DNA of 64,000 nt from Papilionanthe hookeriana x Papilionanthe teres (GCA_022702705.1 CM040427.1:77984209-78048208), one strand, 5' to 3'. Shown: positions 43,868 to 56,438, numbered from the stretch's first letter. A program made the numbers and translations. Notes: generated by a model not told the origin, from the letters alone.

Positions 43868-45709
43868 TAATATTAAACAAATAGGTGCGTTTTAAATACA
43901 GTAAAATTTTGCTCTATATAATTTTATTATGTAATCAAATGCCAAAATTTTGATAACCCATATAAAAGGAATGCATTACGCTCATAATGCAACTCATCAA
44001 ATAGGCCGCGGTGGTAAATTATAATTGCGACACTACAGAGGTGGGGATGGGTGGCATGCAGGGGTGGACGACTGTGGTTACGAGCAGACAGGACGCTAAC
44101 GACAACAGCGCTGGGTGGCAACGTTCATGACAGACATCTGGGGGAGGCGGCCGCGGACGAATGACGTCTACGGATGGCTTGCGATGTCGTCGGTTGTGGG
44201 GGGGTGGCTTGCTGATAACATTTTACATGAACAGTGTAATTCAAATTTAGCCATATCGGCCGAATTCTAAATTCAACCAAATGAGCTACGGGGTAAATTG
44301 TATTTGTAATTCTTCATAGCAAACACATAATTTTCTCAAATCTCTGCAAAAGAATTACATTACACAACAAATTCACTCAACCAAGTAGCCTCTAAAGGGT
44401 GTTTGATTTGTTGAAAAAGGAATGTAGTTTAAAAGAAATACTATGTTAAAATAATCTATTATATTTGAAATACTATAGAGTTTAGTTATTTGTAAAGTAA
44501 ATGTAAGATTTATATTTTTTTATTTGGTTTCAAGAAAAGTTATTTTAATATATAATAAACCAATTAAGGTCGGTGGTGGTGGTCAATGATGGACGATGGT
44601 TGGTGGCGAGCTATGGGCGGCATCTGAGGTAGAAGCCAACAGGTGGCGGGCGACAAAAGGAGTTGACGGGCGCTGATGAGCAGCTAAAACTAGTGATGGC
44701 GGTAAAAGGCGGCATGCGGGGCAACTGACGATAGTAGCTGATGGAAGTGATTGGTTGCTGTGCCACTTTACACAAAATGTATTTAAAAATTCACCCAAAT
44801 CCAACAAATTTCAAATACATTGAAAATGAGCGAAGGAGTGAATTCCAAATTCTTTGGATTTTTACATTTACTTTTCTCCCGACAAAAAAATTAAATTTGA
44901 ATAACTCCTGCAAAAGGAATACAATACACTTCTTTTGTTGCTGATCAAATAAGCCTTAATATTAAACAAATAGGTGCGTTTTAAATACGAGTAAAATTTT
45001 GCTCTATATAATTTTATTATGTAATCAAATGCCAAAATTTTGATAACCCATATAAAAGGAATGCATTACGCTCATAATGCAACTCATCAAATAGGCCGCG
45101 GTGGTAAATTATAATTGCGACACTACAGAGGTGGGGATGGGTGGCATGCAGGGGTGGACGACTGTGGTTACGAGCAGACAGGACGCTAACGACAACAGCG
45201 CTGGGTGGCAACGTTCATGACAGACATCTGGGGGAGGCGGCCGCGGACGAATGGCGTCTACGGATGGCTTGCGATGTCGTCGGTTGTGGGGGGGTGGCTT
45301 GCTGATAACATTTTACATGAACAGATGTAATTCAAATTTAGCCATATCGGCCGAATTCTAAATTCAACCAAATGAGCTACGGTGTAAATTGTATTTGTAA
45401 TTCTTCATAGCAAACACATAATTTTCTCAAATCTCTCGCAAAAGAATTACATTACACAACAAATTCACTCAACCAAGTAGCCTCTAAAGGGTGTTTGATT
45501 TGTTGAAAAAGGAATGTAGTTTAAAAGAAATACTATGTTAAAATAATCTATTATATTTGAAATACTATAGAGTTTAGTTATTTGTAAAGTAAATGTAAGA
45601 TTTATATTTTTTTATTTGGTTTCAAGAAAAGTTATTTTAATATATAATAAACCAATTAAGGTCGGTGGTGGTGGTCAATGATGGACGATGGTTGGTGGCG
45701 AGCTATGGG

Positions 45710-45741
45710 CGCCACCTGTTGGTAGAAGCCAACAGGTGGCG
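45710..45741. repeat. Perfect 13-bp stem hairpin unique to the third tandem unit
   Basis: CGCCACCTGTTGG, loop TAGAAG, then CCAACAGGTGGCG. The first two units have an imperfect left arm (GGCACCTGAGG and GGCATCTGAGG) and the same right arm. Confidence 0.92.
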
Positions 45742-46187
45742 GGCGACAAAAGGAGTTGACGGGCGCTGATGAGCAGCAAAAACTAGTGATGGCGGTAAAA
45801 GGCGGCATGCGGGGCAACTGACGATAGTAGCTGATGGAAGTGATTGGTTGCTGTGCCACTTTACACAAAATGTATTTAAAAATTCACCCAAATCCAACAA
45901 ATTTCAAATACATTGAAAATGAGCAAAGGAGTGAATTCCAAATTCATTGGATTTTTACATTTACTTTTCTCCCGACAAAAAAATTAAATTTTAATAACTC
46001 CTGCAAAAGGAATACAATACACTTCTTTTGTTGCTGATCAAATAAGCCTTAATATTAAACAAATAGGTGCGTTTTAAATACAGTAAAATTTTGCTCTATA
46101 TAATTTTATTATGTAATCAAATGCCAAAATTTTGATAACCCATATAAAAGGAATGCATTACGCTCATAATGCAACTCATCAAATAGG

Positions 46188-46850
46188 CTCACGATTATAT
46201 TTTTGAATTTAAATGCCTTCTTACTCTCATTGTTTACCTGGTTTTCATTAGAGTTAACATTGTAATGAATTGCTTTCTCAGTTCTCATCCTTGTCTCCAC
46301 ATTCTCTCAATTTTTCATCTCATCTTAGATCTAAACTTTTTTCCTTTTCCTAAATCAATAAAAAATAGTGACGGTGGCTTATGTTTGGTTCCTGTTGAGT
46401 GCAAGCATCGTTAATCGCAAGTGCAGCATGCAGTTGGAAGCTCAAACGTGCACGTAGTTGGGAGCCTTGATTTGTTTTTTTTTTGTGTGTGGAGAAATAA
46501 CAAAATATTCTTTTTATATATTAAAGTTATGAATTAAAAAAATTAGTTATGCCTCTTATAAATTACACCAAGGTCCGTCTTCGCATTATTGAGTTGTAAG
46601 CCTCATCAACCAAGTTAAGGTGCACGGCTCGTGCTATATTTTTTTAAATTTGTGCTAAGGTCTGCCTTGAGGCCGCAATATTGAACAATGCTCATAACAA
46701 TGAGGGAAAATCATGTTAATTTACTCAACCATGCTAGGAGCCCGTGTTTTAGTGCTACCTGGCGAGGATATGGAGGTTGAAGAGGTTCATAAGTTGGAGT
46801 TTTTACTTGAAACCCAACCACTATTTAAGGCTGATGCCAAGAATTAGTTA
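46188..46850. other. No gene or element recognised
   Basis: Right flank of the tandem array; mixed AT-rich sequence without ORFs of note. Confidence 0.5.
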
Positions 46851-46859
46851 CCATATGAC

Positions 46860-47340
46860 AATAGTCAAGCTGAGAAGTTCTAATGATGGTTTGTGCATTT
46901 TGAGACATGCTTTGCATTTTATCAATGAAATTATTTCTGAAAGATAGCCTTCACTAGATTTTAGCTACCCCTTATGTGGTGGAATGTGAAAGCAAGAAGC
47001 TGCTATTTGAGAAATATAACTTGGAGCTTGTTAGCCATCTTGAAGGAGTTCTACCCCTATGACTAAGAGCTGTATAAGATGATAGAGTTTGATGCTATGA
47101 TTTTTGCTGTCCATATACAAATACATTGCTAAATTCTAGAAGTTAGTGGTTTCTTTTGACATAATTCTAGAAAAACTCATTCCTGAAGAAGTTCATTGAT
47201 GCAACCTTTGCTGGAAATTGGAGTTCTCAATCGCTTCAATTGATGAATCTGGTGTCAAAGTAATGATCATAGCAACCTAGAATCTGCTAAAGAATTTTTT
47301 TAAGAACCCCATAAAAAAGGTGTTGGAATTTTCTATTAAA
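46860..47340 (+). pseudogene. Possible gypsy gag remnant
   Basis: In the plus strand near 46,970-47,110 one reading gives 'MWWNVKARSCYLRNITWS' followed by 'LLAILKEFYPYD'. This recalls the 'WW...ITW..F...F...Y' spacing of gypsy gag proteins. Stops are frequent. The gypsy RT fragment 3 kb downstream in the same orientation makes this plausible but not proven. Confidence 0.3.
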
Positions 47341-48518
47341 GTCAACAAAAGAAAGTAAGGCCTTTTTATGCAAAGTGCTACTCCATAGCCCTACTAAGTT
47401 TTGGAAGTGCCACCGAGTATAAGGCCAAAAAAGGAGGAAGAAATAACAAACTATCATGGCACATGCTTCGGTAGTTTGGATTTGTTAGGTACAATAGGCA
47501 AACCTAATACTCATTTTGATGGCTCACATGAAGCCATCTCAAAGCCAAAAACCGTAGAAATTAGTAGGTGGAAGGGCTTAATAACAAATTGAACAGTTAG
47601 TGAGCCCTTTGGAACCTTCCAAAATGATGCCATAACCCATCAAAGTTGTGGAACAATATACTTCTATGCAAAAATCATGAACATCTCCAAAATAGATTGT
47701 ACAATAATTGGTAAGCAAAAATAGCAGATATAGTGCTCTAAGCAATAAGATTAACCTTTGATAAAACTTTTCGACAACATGGATAACCGCAAAAGCCATC
47801 ATAATGAGAGGGATAATAAAAATCTACTCTGTTAAAGTTTATGCTGTTTAGAGTATGCATGCATAACTTTTCCTAGTCTGAAAGAGAAGTTGCTAGAAAA
47901 TATGAGACATGAGAATTAAAGAAAATTTGGATAAGAATATTAGAGAAAGAACCACACAATATGTTGCTAGTGGTTTTATCAAACTAGAATCTCTTTTTGT
48001 GTAATGGATTTGGGGAGTTTTGATCATATGGTTGAGAAAATTACGAAGACCAAGTCTTCGACTTCCCTCTTATCATGAGTTAAGAGTTACTCAACTTGAG
48101 AAAGATTTGCAGTTAATTATGCATGATATGTAAGATTAAAAAAAAAAAATTGGGAAGAGAAATGATACACTCTTATGTGTGATTGATGGACTGATTGTAG
48201 AGAATAATCTATAATTATTTTTTATTTAATTAACTTTTTGGTACTATATTTTTAGAGTTTGTATAGATGCATCTGAATATTCAAAAATTACAATTTGAAA
48301 TCTCAGATGCACAAATAAAATAATTGGAGAAAGAATTTGTTTCAAGTGAATACAGATAATTACTCTAGTTATGTTCTTGCAGATCTATAATTTATTTTAT
48401 TTACTATAATGAATATTAAACAACTACGATGATGCTCTTTCAACTTATGTTTGTTTTGATGAATTACAATAAGTAGTTTAGTGTTGAATATAAAGGAAAA
48501 AAAAGACTGAGGAGATCA
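47341..48518. other. No supported gene; flank or eroded 5' part of a hAT element
   Basis: A 63-codon ORF at 47,401-47,592 (plus) has no known motif. A short 'IDASEYSKIT' reading near 48,265 could be a scrap of the hAT DUF659 region but cannot be supported alone. Confidence 0.35.
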
Positions 48519-49495
48519 TCCGTAAGATTAATTTTTGGAATGATGTATCTTACGTTTTAAAGGTACAAGTACAATTGTGAAGATATTAAAATTAGTAGAC
48601 AGCAACAAAGGACCTGCAGTGTGTTATATTTGTGATGCAATGTATAAAATGCATGATGCAATCAGTGATGCATTTATAAGAGATGAAAAAAAGTGTGAAC
48701 AAATCTTTCATATTATTGATGATAGATGTGTCAACTCCGACACTCATGATAGATATGTCAACTCCGACACTCATTACATCAAGCTGGATATTATCTTAAT
48801 GCAATACTTTTTTATGAGAGTAAATTTAAGATATAATCAGGGGCACAATTGGGTGGACATACATATAATTATTATCCGATTAGCAAAAGATCCAAATGAA
48901 CGAATGCAAATATATCAAGAATTTTCTATTTATAATCATGGCAATGATATTTTTTGAGTATGCTATTTGTAACAGTGATAGGAAAACTCCAGGTATGATT
49001 AATTAAAATTTTTATTTTATTTTTAACCTTTAATTAAATAACTATTATTTAAAATGATCTTATAATTAGAACAACGGAGTGGTGAGAGATTTATGGTGCA
49101 TTAAGCCTATCTTTACAAAAATTGGCAGTCAAAATATTAAGATTAGCTTACAGTATTATTCGCTGTGAGAAAAATTGAAGTGTCTTTGAACAGGTTAATA
49201 ATTTATATAATTTAAATATACTAAATAATTTTTTTATTTAATACATTCATTTTATTATTTTTTTTTTTCAGATTCATATGGAAAAGAGAAATCAACTTGA
49301 TAAAAACACTAAAATGATTTGGTTTTCATCTTGTACAATCAACCATTAAAGAAATGATTCAATTTGAGATATATTATTCTTCCAATTAGTTTGGATTCAA
49401 TTGATGAAAATTGTGAGTGGTTGATTGGAGAAATGGTGGATGTCTATGATCTTATCTGGAGAGAAATTGAAGAGGTTTTAGGAAAAATTGATTGA
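48519..49495 (+). pseudogene. hAT-family transposase C-terminal remnant
   Basis: Plus-strand order: 'KINFWNDVSYVLK' (48,526-48,560), a frameshift, then an open frame 48,577-48,957 with 'ILKLVDSNKGPAVCYICDAM', typical of the region before the dimerisation domain in plant hAT proteins. Near 49,080-49,190 come 'LQKLAVKILRLAYS' and 'CEKNXSVFEQ', then an intron-like gap (gttaataa ... ttttcag) and 'IHMEKRNQLDKN' from 49,275. These form the hAT C-terminal dimerisation domain split by an intron. The tail 'SLDSIDENCEWLIGEMVD' ends at a stop at 49,495. Stops and shifts make it dead. The catalytic N-terminal part and terminal repeats were not found. Confidence 0.85.
48721..48774 (+). repeat. 27-bp exact-frame tandem duplication inside the hAT remnant
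   Basis: Two units of 27 bp, differing at one base, encode DRCVNSDTH and DRYVNSDTH in sequence. The frame is kept. Confidence 0.95.
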
Positions 49496-50110
49496 AGATA
49501 GTCTCAAAGGTTTAGCCTGGCAAACAAGAAGGAGGGTTTCATCACTCTGAATATCCTCATTTGGTTGACCATAAAATGTTCAATTGTCACTATATAAGTT
49601 AGAAGAACTTGATTTAAGGGAGCTCATTAACAAATTAAAGTTTGAAACCAGATTCTATCGAATTCTTGTTCATTGGGGTGGTTCAAGAAGGAATTGGAGT
49701 ACAAGGTGGATTAATGTGGTGCTTTCTAGTTTGCAATCATGGAGTGATGCATCTATGATGGTATCTGTGAAGCGCTTCTTAATATGTGCCAAATGATCTT
49801 TAAAAATTCATATCTTTTGGAGTGTGACACCATCTATTATTGATGATGACAACAACTCAACTATGTAAAAGATGGTATACCTTCTAATACCTTCATAATT
49901 ACTACTTTTCTATCCTGATTTTGTTTCCAAGCAAAGGAGATTAGTGCAATTCTTGGTAGGTTTTGTTTCCTCTATGCGTAGCCCTTCACAATGCAAGTAG
50001 ATTAATAAACTATTCTACAGTTTTTCGACCATTTAATGCAAATATTTCACCACCTAAATCCTCATTGATTGAGGGAGATCTATCAAATTAGGTAATCTAC
50101 AACCATGCTC
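49496..50110. other. No gene recognised
   Basis: A 70-codon ORF (49,584-49,796, plus) without a known domain; otherwise AT-rich. Confidence 0.45.
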
Positions 50111-50164
50111 CATTGGACTATAAGGATATTAGGCTTTAGACAGCAAACCTTTTAGGGCAATGAG

Positions 50165-50560
50165 TTTCGATGAAAGCGAGGGATGGCATTTGTGGATCAA
50201 TTACAAGTCTTGTGGAAAAATCAGTATAAAGAATTGTTATCCATTGCTATGTGTTGAGGAGTTCATTAACCAACTACAATCGACCAAGCATTTTTTTCAA
50301 GTTAGATTTGAAGTTTAGCTACCTTCATTTCTGATTTAGAGAAGTTACTTTCAAGATTACCTTCAAGATGAGATAGGGACCGTAGGAATGATAGGTGATA
50401 TTATTTGGACTTTGCAATGCACTAACAACCTTCATTAGACTAATAAATATATAATTACACCTTTTTCTAGAGAATTTGCAATCTAGAGATGTCCCTAATG
50501 CCCAAAAAATTGAATTGATATTTCAATGTAAGTTTTAGAATTGGGTTTTATGGATGTTGT
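50165..50560 (+). pseudogene. Ty3/gypsy reverse transcriptase remnant
   Basis: The plus strand gives 'GWHLWINYKSCGKISIKNCY', 'EEFINQLQSTKHFFQVRFEV', then in another frame 'LFGLCNALTTFIRLIN'. These match the RT palm of non-Athila gypsy elements (the 'WR.C.DYR.LN..T...YP' and 'PFGL.NAP.TF..LMN' regions). The first catalytic Asp (in KIDL) has become Arg-Phe-Glu, and the YxDD box is not seen. It is a short decayed fragment. Confidence 0.8.
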
Positions 50561-52090
50561 ACTTATAGTGAAATAGTCGATTATACACTAGTAAGATGTT
50601 GATTGTGAGGAAAATTAATTTCAAAGGAAGCGGATCATGAAACATAAATGATGATGTTATTTGCCTAACAATTGATCCCAATTAGTAGTATTGGTTATGC
50701 TATGCTCTGGTATGTGTGAAATTGTTGTGGTTTCAAATTGAGTACGTTATTCTTGGGGCAATTCAAATTTATGTGTCATGTTAGGGTCTGGCCTAAAGTT
50801 GATCCAACTAAAAGCTGAATCTTCCATCAAACGTGTTAGAAAATTTAACCTGAACTTGATTAATCTAAACACGCTATGAATAAACAATTTAACATGGAGG
50901 CAAAACAGTCACCTGAATCAAGTTTATGTTAATTTTGAGTTTTCTGTGTAATTGAGTCCAGCCCAAAAAATTAAATGGGTCAACATTCTAGACTCAAATC
51001 TGATCTGAAAGTTAATTATGTTAATTCAAAACTAGAAATTTTTTAATCGGGTTATTTTGTTGACTCCCTTACATAGGTCTAACTTCATGTACATCTTGTA
51101 TTTTCATGCTTTAATGTACTCTTGGGTATTGATTAATGAAAGTAGGCTTGATATTGAGCTTTCTTGCTCAAGCTCTCTTTCTTTCACACCCATATTCACT
51201 CTATGTGCATTCATGTTTATACGAAACCTCGTGCACTCCCTAGCATGCAATAGTGATTAATTGTTATTTTTCTGTTATTCTCTGCCATCAATACATAGTT
51301 CTATGCATGTATGTTTCTTTGTATACATATCTCATTCCCAAAAAAGGGGAACAACGTTAGACAAATCTCATTTGAATTTAGAATTGATACTAAATCTACT
51401 AAATAAAAGCAAATTCTCCATAAAGGCAACTGTAGTAATATTTTTTAAGTTTTATTTGTATGTTGCTACTTATAATTTTTGTCTTTTTTTTGAAATTGAC
51501 TAGTTTTAAAACAATCCAAAGAAGGATAATAGTCTAAAATATTTTGTAACGAAGGACAAATAACCTTTTAGAAACATGCATGATTTTCTTGAAATCCTGG
51601 CAGCCTTGGTTTCTTGAAATCCCAATTTATTACTATAGTTTGATATGCATTATTGGTATTGTTAGAGAAATTCTTTGTTTGAACACTAGAGTTTTTCTAA
51701 TAAATTTAACTAGTAATACATGGTTTTTAAGAAATTAGAAATAAATGTTAGTATTTTATGGAACCTTGACATGTATATGGTATTGTTGTCCTTGTTTGTA
51801 AGGTAAGGTAAATTTTTGTATTTGTTCAAATGTTTTAGAATTATTGTCATTTTTCCGGAAAAAAAAATTCAAAGCATAGAGTTTAGTATGAATTACCTTT
51901 TTTATGTATGAGGCAGTCTACCATCCAATTCAAAGGATAAGACCACTTATCCACACATAATTTTCCTTTCACCACAAATTGTGAACGTTTTAGATTTAGA
52001 TTACATATTTTTTGGCTTTTAGCTACTTTGAAACATGACCATTAAGATTTGCAATGATGAATTGAAAATGATTCGAGTTTTGCTGTATAA
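50561..52090. other. No gene or element recognised
   Basis: AT-rich. Two neighbouring plus-strand ORFs of 67 and 80 codons (51,057-51,503) are hydrophobic-looking translations of AT-rich DNA without a known motif. Confidence 0.5.
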
Positions 52091-52099
52091 AGCCTACCA

Positions 52100-52245
52100 T
52101 CCATTTTTTTTTTCTTTATTGAAAAAGTCTGATTTCAGCTGCAGTTATTTGAAAAAGCTGCTAAAATGCAGTTTATCCAAACGGGCAAAACCGTGATGTG
52201 GTGCCGCATCACCACCGCACTGCTGTCCCAAACGGACCCTGAATA
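52100..52245. mobile_element. Partial Tourist-like MITE end
   Basis: The right end reads inward as 'AGGGTCCGTTTGGGACAGCA', close to the left end of the complete MITE at 52,993. A second end-like word 'CCAAACGGGC' lies about 60 bases inside, in the same orientation. No matching opposite end was found, so it may be truncated or nested. Confidence 0.5.
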
Positions 52246-52989
52246 AAAAAAATGTTAGTTTGTGCCCAATCTGACTTACTTGAACTCGACTTGACGCTAC
52301 CCTTACTCCAATGATACAAATAAAAAGAATGACTTTGAATGTGTCGAAGGCAACATTCATTATGCTTTATTCATCTATCTAAATGAGGAAGCATCAAAAT
52401 GTCGAGTGCCATACGAACCAATGCATTAGTTGTTGTTCGTTCGTTTTTCTTAATGTACAATTTTGTAAGTAGTTTTTCAACATCATTAGCCTTATTCTAA
52501 CATTTTGTAGTTCATTTTTTGAATATTATTTATTAATTTTGTAGTTTTTATCTATTTTATGCACATCATTTTGCACAACTCCTCGCTTCATTACCTTTTG
52601 CTCGCCACTTTGCCATAACTCCTTATATATTAATTCCATCTCCCTAACTTTTTCCTATATCTTTTTTTTTCTTTTGTCGTGAGTTTCTAAATCTCCTAAA
52701 TCTTTTTGGTTTAAACTCATCTTTTAAAAAGATGTTGACCTTATTGTCCTTCAACATAGTTAGTGCTTTCTTTCACTTTCTAGTTTAAATGCACTTATGT
52801 TGTATGACAAATGCAAGTTAAAGTAGAATGATTGCAAACTAATTGCGAGTGTGGAAGTTTGGAGACCATGTTGATTCTACGAATTTCTTATGCTAAGTAC
52901 ATAGTTTTTGATAGACTTACTAGTATGATCACAAACATAAAAGAAGATAGATGCTAGTTTTAGCCATATTGACCATCAAGGTTCTTTAC
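52246..52989. other. No gene recognised
   Basis: AT-rich sequence without ORFs above 60 codons other than those reaching in from the MITE end. Confidence 0.5.
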
Positions 52990-52992
52990 TTA

Positions 52993-53273
52993 GGGTCTGT
53001 TTGGGACAGCATTCTTTCTGCTTTGCTTTTCATATCGCCACCACAGTTATGTTTGGTGAATCGCATTCTTACTCGCTATTTAGAAATTTCGTGGTAGAAA
53101 GTTGTTTTCTCAACCCGAGTTGTTAAAGTGTGATGGCTACCAGAAAGTTGTGTTCTGAATTTTTGAAAATAAAATAAATTTGTAATAGCCACACAGCTTT
53201 TTGAAAAGCATTTTCTTCTGCAGCAGCTTCACAGCTGCTTCTTTAAATAGCTATACTTGCCCCAAACAGACTC
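52993..53273. mobile_element. Tourist-like MITE (281 bp), PIF/Harbinger type
   Basis: The left end GGGTCTGTTTGGGACAG and the right end read inward GAGTCTGTTTGGGGCAAG are inverted repeats with few mismatches. TTA lies on both sides (52,990-52,992 and 53,274-53,276). Subterminal stretches also pair: CTTTCTGCTTTGC on the left and GCAGCAGCTTC near the right. No ORF. It would be mobilised by a PIF/Harbinger transposase elsewhere. Confidence 0.85.
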
Positions 53274-53276
53274 TTA

Positions 53277-55055
53277 ATAAACTATGAAAGAAAATGGCAA
53301 ACTCAGTGAACGATATGATGATGTCGTGTAGGTGTTAGCACAATTCATAGTGTGTTTGGGGGTAATTGAATTCAATCTAAATGAATTGTCAGGTAAAATG
53401 AATTTGATCTCAATGAATTGTCCTCCACAAAACTTATTCAAGTAGTCATTCATTGTGAGCTAAAAGCACTCAGTGAATGAGTTGAAAACTTGAATGGTAA
53501 CTTCTCAACTTTCAACGTCATTACATAAAATATAAGGGATAATATATGGACTTGTGGAAATTTAGCCCGAGAGATGGAAGTGCAAGAGGAAGGAGTTTGC
53601 AAAAAGTTTAGTTGACTATGAAGATATTCTGAGTCATTCATGAAGATTCCAAGTTCAAAGTCATAAGAGAGAATTATTATCAAGGATTTTGAATTAATTT
53701 GGGAAAAGAGTGAGAAGGGGGAAGCCAAACCATTTTTGCTGGTGACACGGTTAGTCAATAGTGAAGTGGTAAGGCCAAACAATGATGTGGAGGTATATTT
53801 ATAAGGCCCTAAATACAATTAACTAAAAAGTCTTGGTAACACAACTTTTTACATGAAAATGTAGAAGAAAATAAATAGTACAACCAAAAATATCCTAAGC
53901 ATGTAAAATCTGGATTTCACATGTTAAAGTTGCTTCAATATGCACCCTTCATCAACTTCTTATGAGAATTCTCATTTTATTTCAATCAAATAACATCAAT
54001 GACTTATTTATTGAGATTAATATAACATTGATGGTGTTGGATCGTAAATTCATCTTTTAGGTTTTCATGATTTTTTATTATTACCTTGTATTCATGAGCT
54101 ATTTCTTTATGTTCGCAAAATCTTATGCATTTATCCATAATATTTGTGTTTTGTTTGTTCTACAAAAATATTACCCTGACTGTATGGTGACAATTTGATG
54201 AGGTCCTACTACTATTATTTAGGTCATTTTATGGCTTAGTGAGATCTAGCGGAAGCTCGATGACTTTTGGTGAAGTAAAGTTAGATGTTTGATAGAAACC
54301 AATGACAATGTGATGAGATTAGATGTTAGTGTGATGATGCTTCATCTTATTATGTTGATTGATATACTCGATATTATTATTCATCTTATTTTCAAATATA
54401 TTATCCTCCCACATTGAAGAAAGATGATGAATTCGATGTTTTGTTTACATATGCTCAATTTTATTAGTGCATATACAAGACTCTCTAATCTCAACAGTCC
54501 ACATCTGCATCGCTAACCCCTATGGTCTCAGAAACTCTGCATCCCTAAATGATTTTGTTCAATCCCATCCATAAGGTTTTTATTTATCTAGCCCCTCTAA
54601 TCCTAAAAGCTCCACCTAACCTGTTATCCCTATCAGCCTCACTTGCAATTTCTACCCATATTGAGGAGGATAATCAATTACCAATTGTTAATCTTAAGAT
54701 CGATCTAATGTGCTAGCTTGAGCTTGAACCAGTTTTTGAGTTTGATCTTGTCTTGTGCCCAAGCTTGAGAATATGATTCAACAACTAAGCTTGAGGAGGA
54801 GATCACGACAGGCATGATTCTGAGTTTGATCTCTCATATGTTGATTTACTGCTCCGTGAGACAATGATGCAGGACATTTCTTGGTTCCTCGTGCTGTTGC
54901 TTCTCCATCACAAATCCTATAGGTTAAGTTGTGTTGCCACTGCCACGCTATCATGGGACCCTTGCCCAGGTTCTTTAACATATATCTTTGCATTTTACAT
55001 GATAATGTTTGAATTCAAAGTCTCTAGGTCATCCACCATTAAATTTGAGTCAATA
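53277..55055. other. No recognised gene
   Basis: The longest ORF (122 codons, minus, 53,450-53,818) has no motif I know and an uneven hydrophobic-polar mix. I leave it as uncharacterised. Pieces near 54,490-54,900 look like repeat sequence. Confidence 0.45.
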
Positions 55056-55059
55056 ATTA

Positions 55060-56405
55060 CTATATATATATATTAAGGAAGAAGCATTATACGGCTCCCT
55101 AATATTCATCAAAAAGGAGTTACAAAAGGGGGTGTGAAGATGGATTCCTACTGCAAAACTAAAAAAAAATACATTATGCACCCACAGGGGTTCCACCTTC
55201 AACAGAAAGTAGAAAAAAGACAGTGAAAGATAACATAAAAAAGAAAAAGACAATGAAGGAGCGAAATGTAGTCCAAATGCGAAATCCAGCCAAAGAAGAA
55301 ACTGGTTCAACTCAAATAACAATATATTTCGTAGTCGAGTTCCAAAGACTTGTGTAACAGTAGCATCCTTGTCAGCTCATGCACCCGTAAGTAGGAGGAA
55401 CCGCTTCTATGTGTACCAAAAATCAAGTCAGCCAAATACACTCAAAATCGAGTTTCTAGAGACGATCCAGGCTTTGTCGTGCCTGCCTGCTGCGTTCTAG
55501 AAGGAGTCAGTCAATGATTATTAAGTTTGTCCATTGCTTCGCAAATATGCGTGTATCATCCATTAAATTTCTGAGTTTTAGTTGGCCTTCATTCTTCTTC
55601 CTCCTGGATGTGTAAACCTGTCATTCCTCATGAGGACTGGCTCATCTGATTGGTAGGTTGGTCAACAGATTGTTGGGCACGTACATCATGAGCTGTTTGC
55701 GCCCGACTAGCGGTAACAACTTGCTTGGTAGCTGCCTTAACATAATCCAAATTTGTTGAGAGTTGCGGTTCCCTCAAAGGAGGGGCATCATTAAAACAAC
55801 GAACATCTTGAGATGGATCAATATTAGTAGTATGGGGAGCTGTGTTATGAGACTCCAAAGTACACTCCAATCCAACAGCTGGAGTAGAGTGTTAAAGAAC
55901 ATGAGCATCCAGGGGTAGAAAGGCTTGGGTATGGGGTTCAACTGAGACAACCTAAGTTTGAATAGGAGCATCATCAAAAATTTTCTTATCAGGAAAAGCG
56001 TCAGGCAGATGAGTAGAGGTAAGTGCAATGTTGGAAAGCGGGTCGGGATGCACCTCCTCAGCAGAGATGGTAGGCGGCAAGATGTCCACCCCCAATTCAG
56101 CATGAATAGGTTTTTGAACATGTTGCTGAATTTTAGCAATATCCGACCTTAAGTGAGGATGCAAGCGATAACAAGTAGGAAAATTGTAACCAAACATACT
56201 ATAATGAGAGCAAAACGGAGGGTGTGATTCTATTTCAACCTTTTGCCAATACCCGTTGTGATTGGATTCAATCTATACTTCATCCGGAGCTGGTTGGATG
56301 ATATCTCTCTCAACTAACACAAAAGCCACAGAGGATCTGATGACTGCTAGTGTGGGACTATCAACCTTGAAAGACTTACTGTAAACAATTTCTAAGGAGT
56401 AGAGA

Positions 56406-56407
<2 letters not shown>
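55060..56407 (-). pseudogene. L1-type LINE copy 1: ORF1 C-terminal half and 3' UTR, no ORF2
   Basis: On the minus strand the frame starts next to an (AT)n tract at 56,407 with 'ILYSLEIVYSKSFKVDS', the middle of a plant LINE ORF1 (DUF4283 region). It continues with 'NGYWQKVEIESHPPFCSHY' and 'CYRLHPHLRSDI', a zinc knuckle in which one Cys is Tyr. The ORF then runs through a low-complexity C-terminal part to about 55,500. What follows (55,060-55,480) is 3' UTR ending in a TA-rich tail at about 55,060-55,076. Endonuclease and RT are absent, so the copy is both 5'-truncated and internally deleted. Copy 2 sits at its 5' junction. Confidence 0.75.

Positions 56408-56431
<24 letters not shown>
56397..56431. 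repeat. Target duplication of LINE copy 2, 3' side: GAGTAGAGAAT plus (AT)n
   Basis: GAGTAGAGAAT followed by about 12 AT units. The same word and tract occur at 58,266-58,313 on the other side of copy 2. GAGTAGAGAAT itself is part of the ORF1 reading of copy 1. Confidence 0.7.

Positions 56432-56438
<7 letters not shown>

Larger units (their letters stand above)
42969..46187. repeat. Tandem array of a 1.08-1.09 kb composite MITE unit, about three copies
   Basis: The marker 'GCCATATCGGCCGAATTC' occurs at 43,171, 44,250 and 45,341, giving units of 1,079 and 1,091 bp. A partial unit precedes (42,969-43,170), and the third stops at 46,187. Copies are nearly identical, with a few substitutions and small indels. 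Each unit contains a MITE-like insert with TAA flanks and a GC-rich core (about 120 bp with GGCGG/GGTGG words). The 63-74 codon ORFs repeated in each copy are by-products. The high similarity shows that the amplification is much younger than the MITEs inside. Confidence 0.92.

Noticed and set aside
43652..46037. Three near-identical 67-codon ORFs (43,652; 44,741; 45,834)
   Set aside because: They recur because the whole 1.08-1.09 kb unit is duplicated; they cross MITE sequence and have no codon-like conservation beyond the DNA identity.
53450..53818. 122-codon minus-strand ORF as a possible gene
   Set aside because: No known motif, no promoter-like context, and a length reachable by chance; left as uncharacterised.
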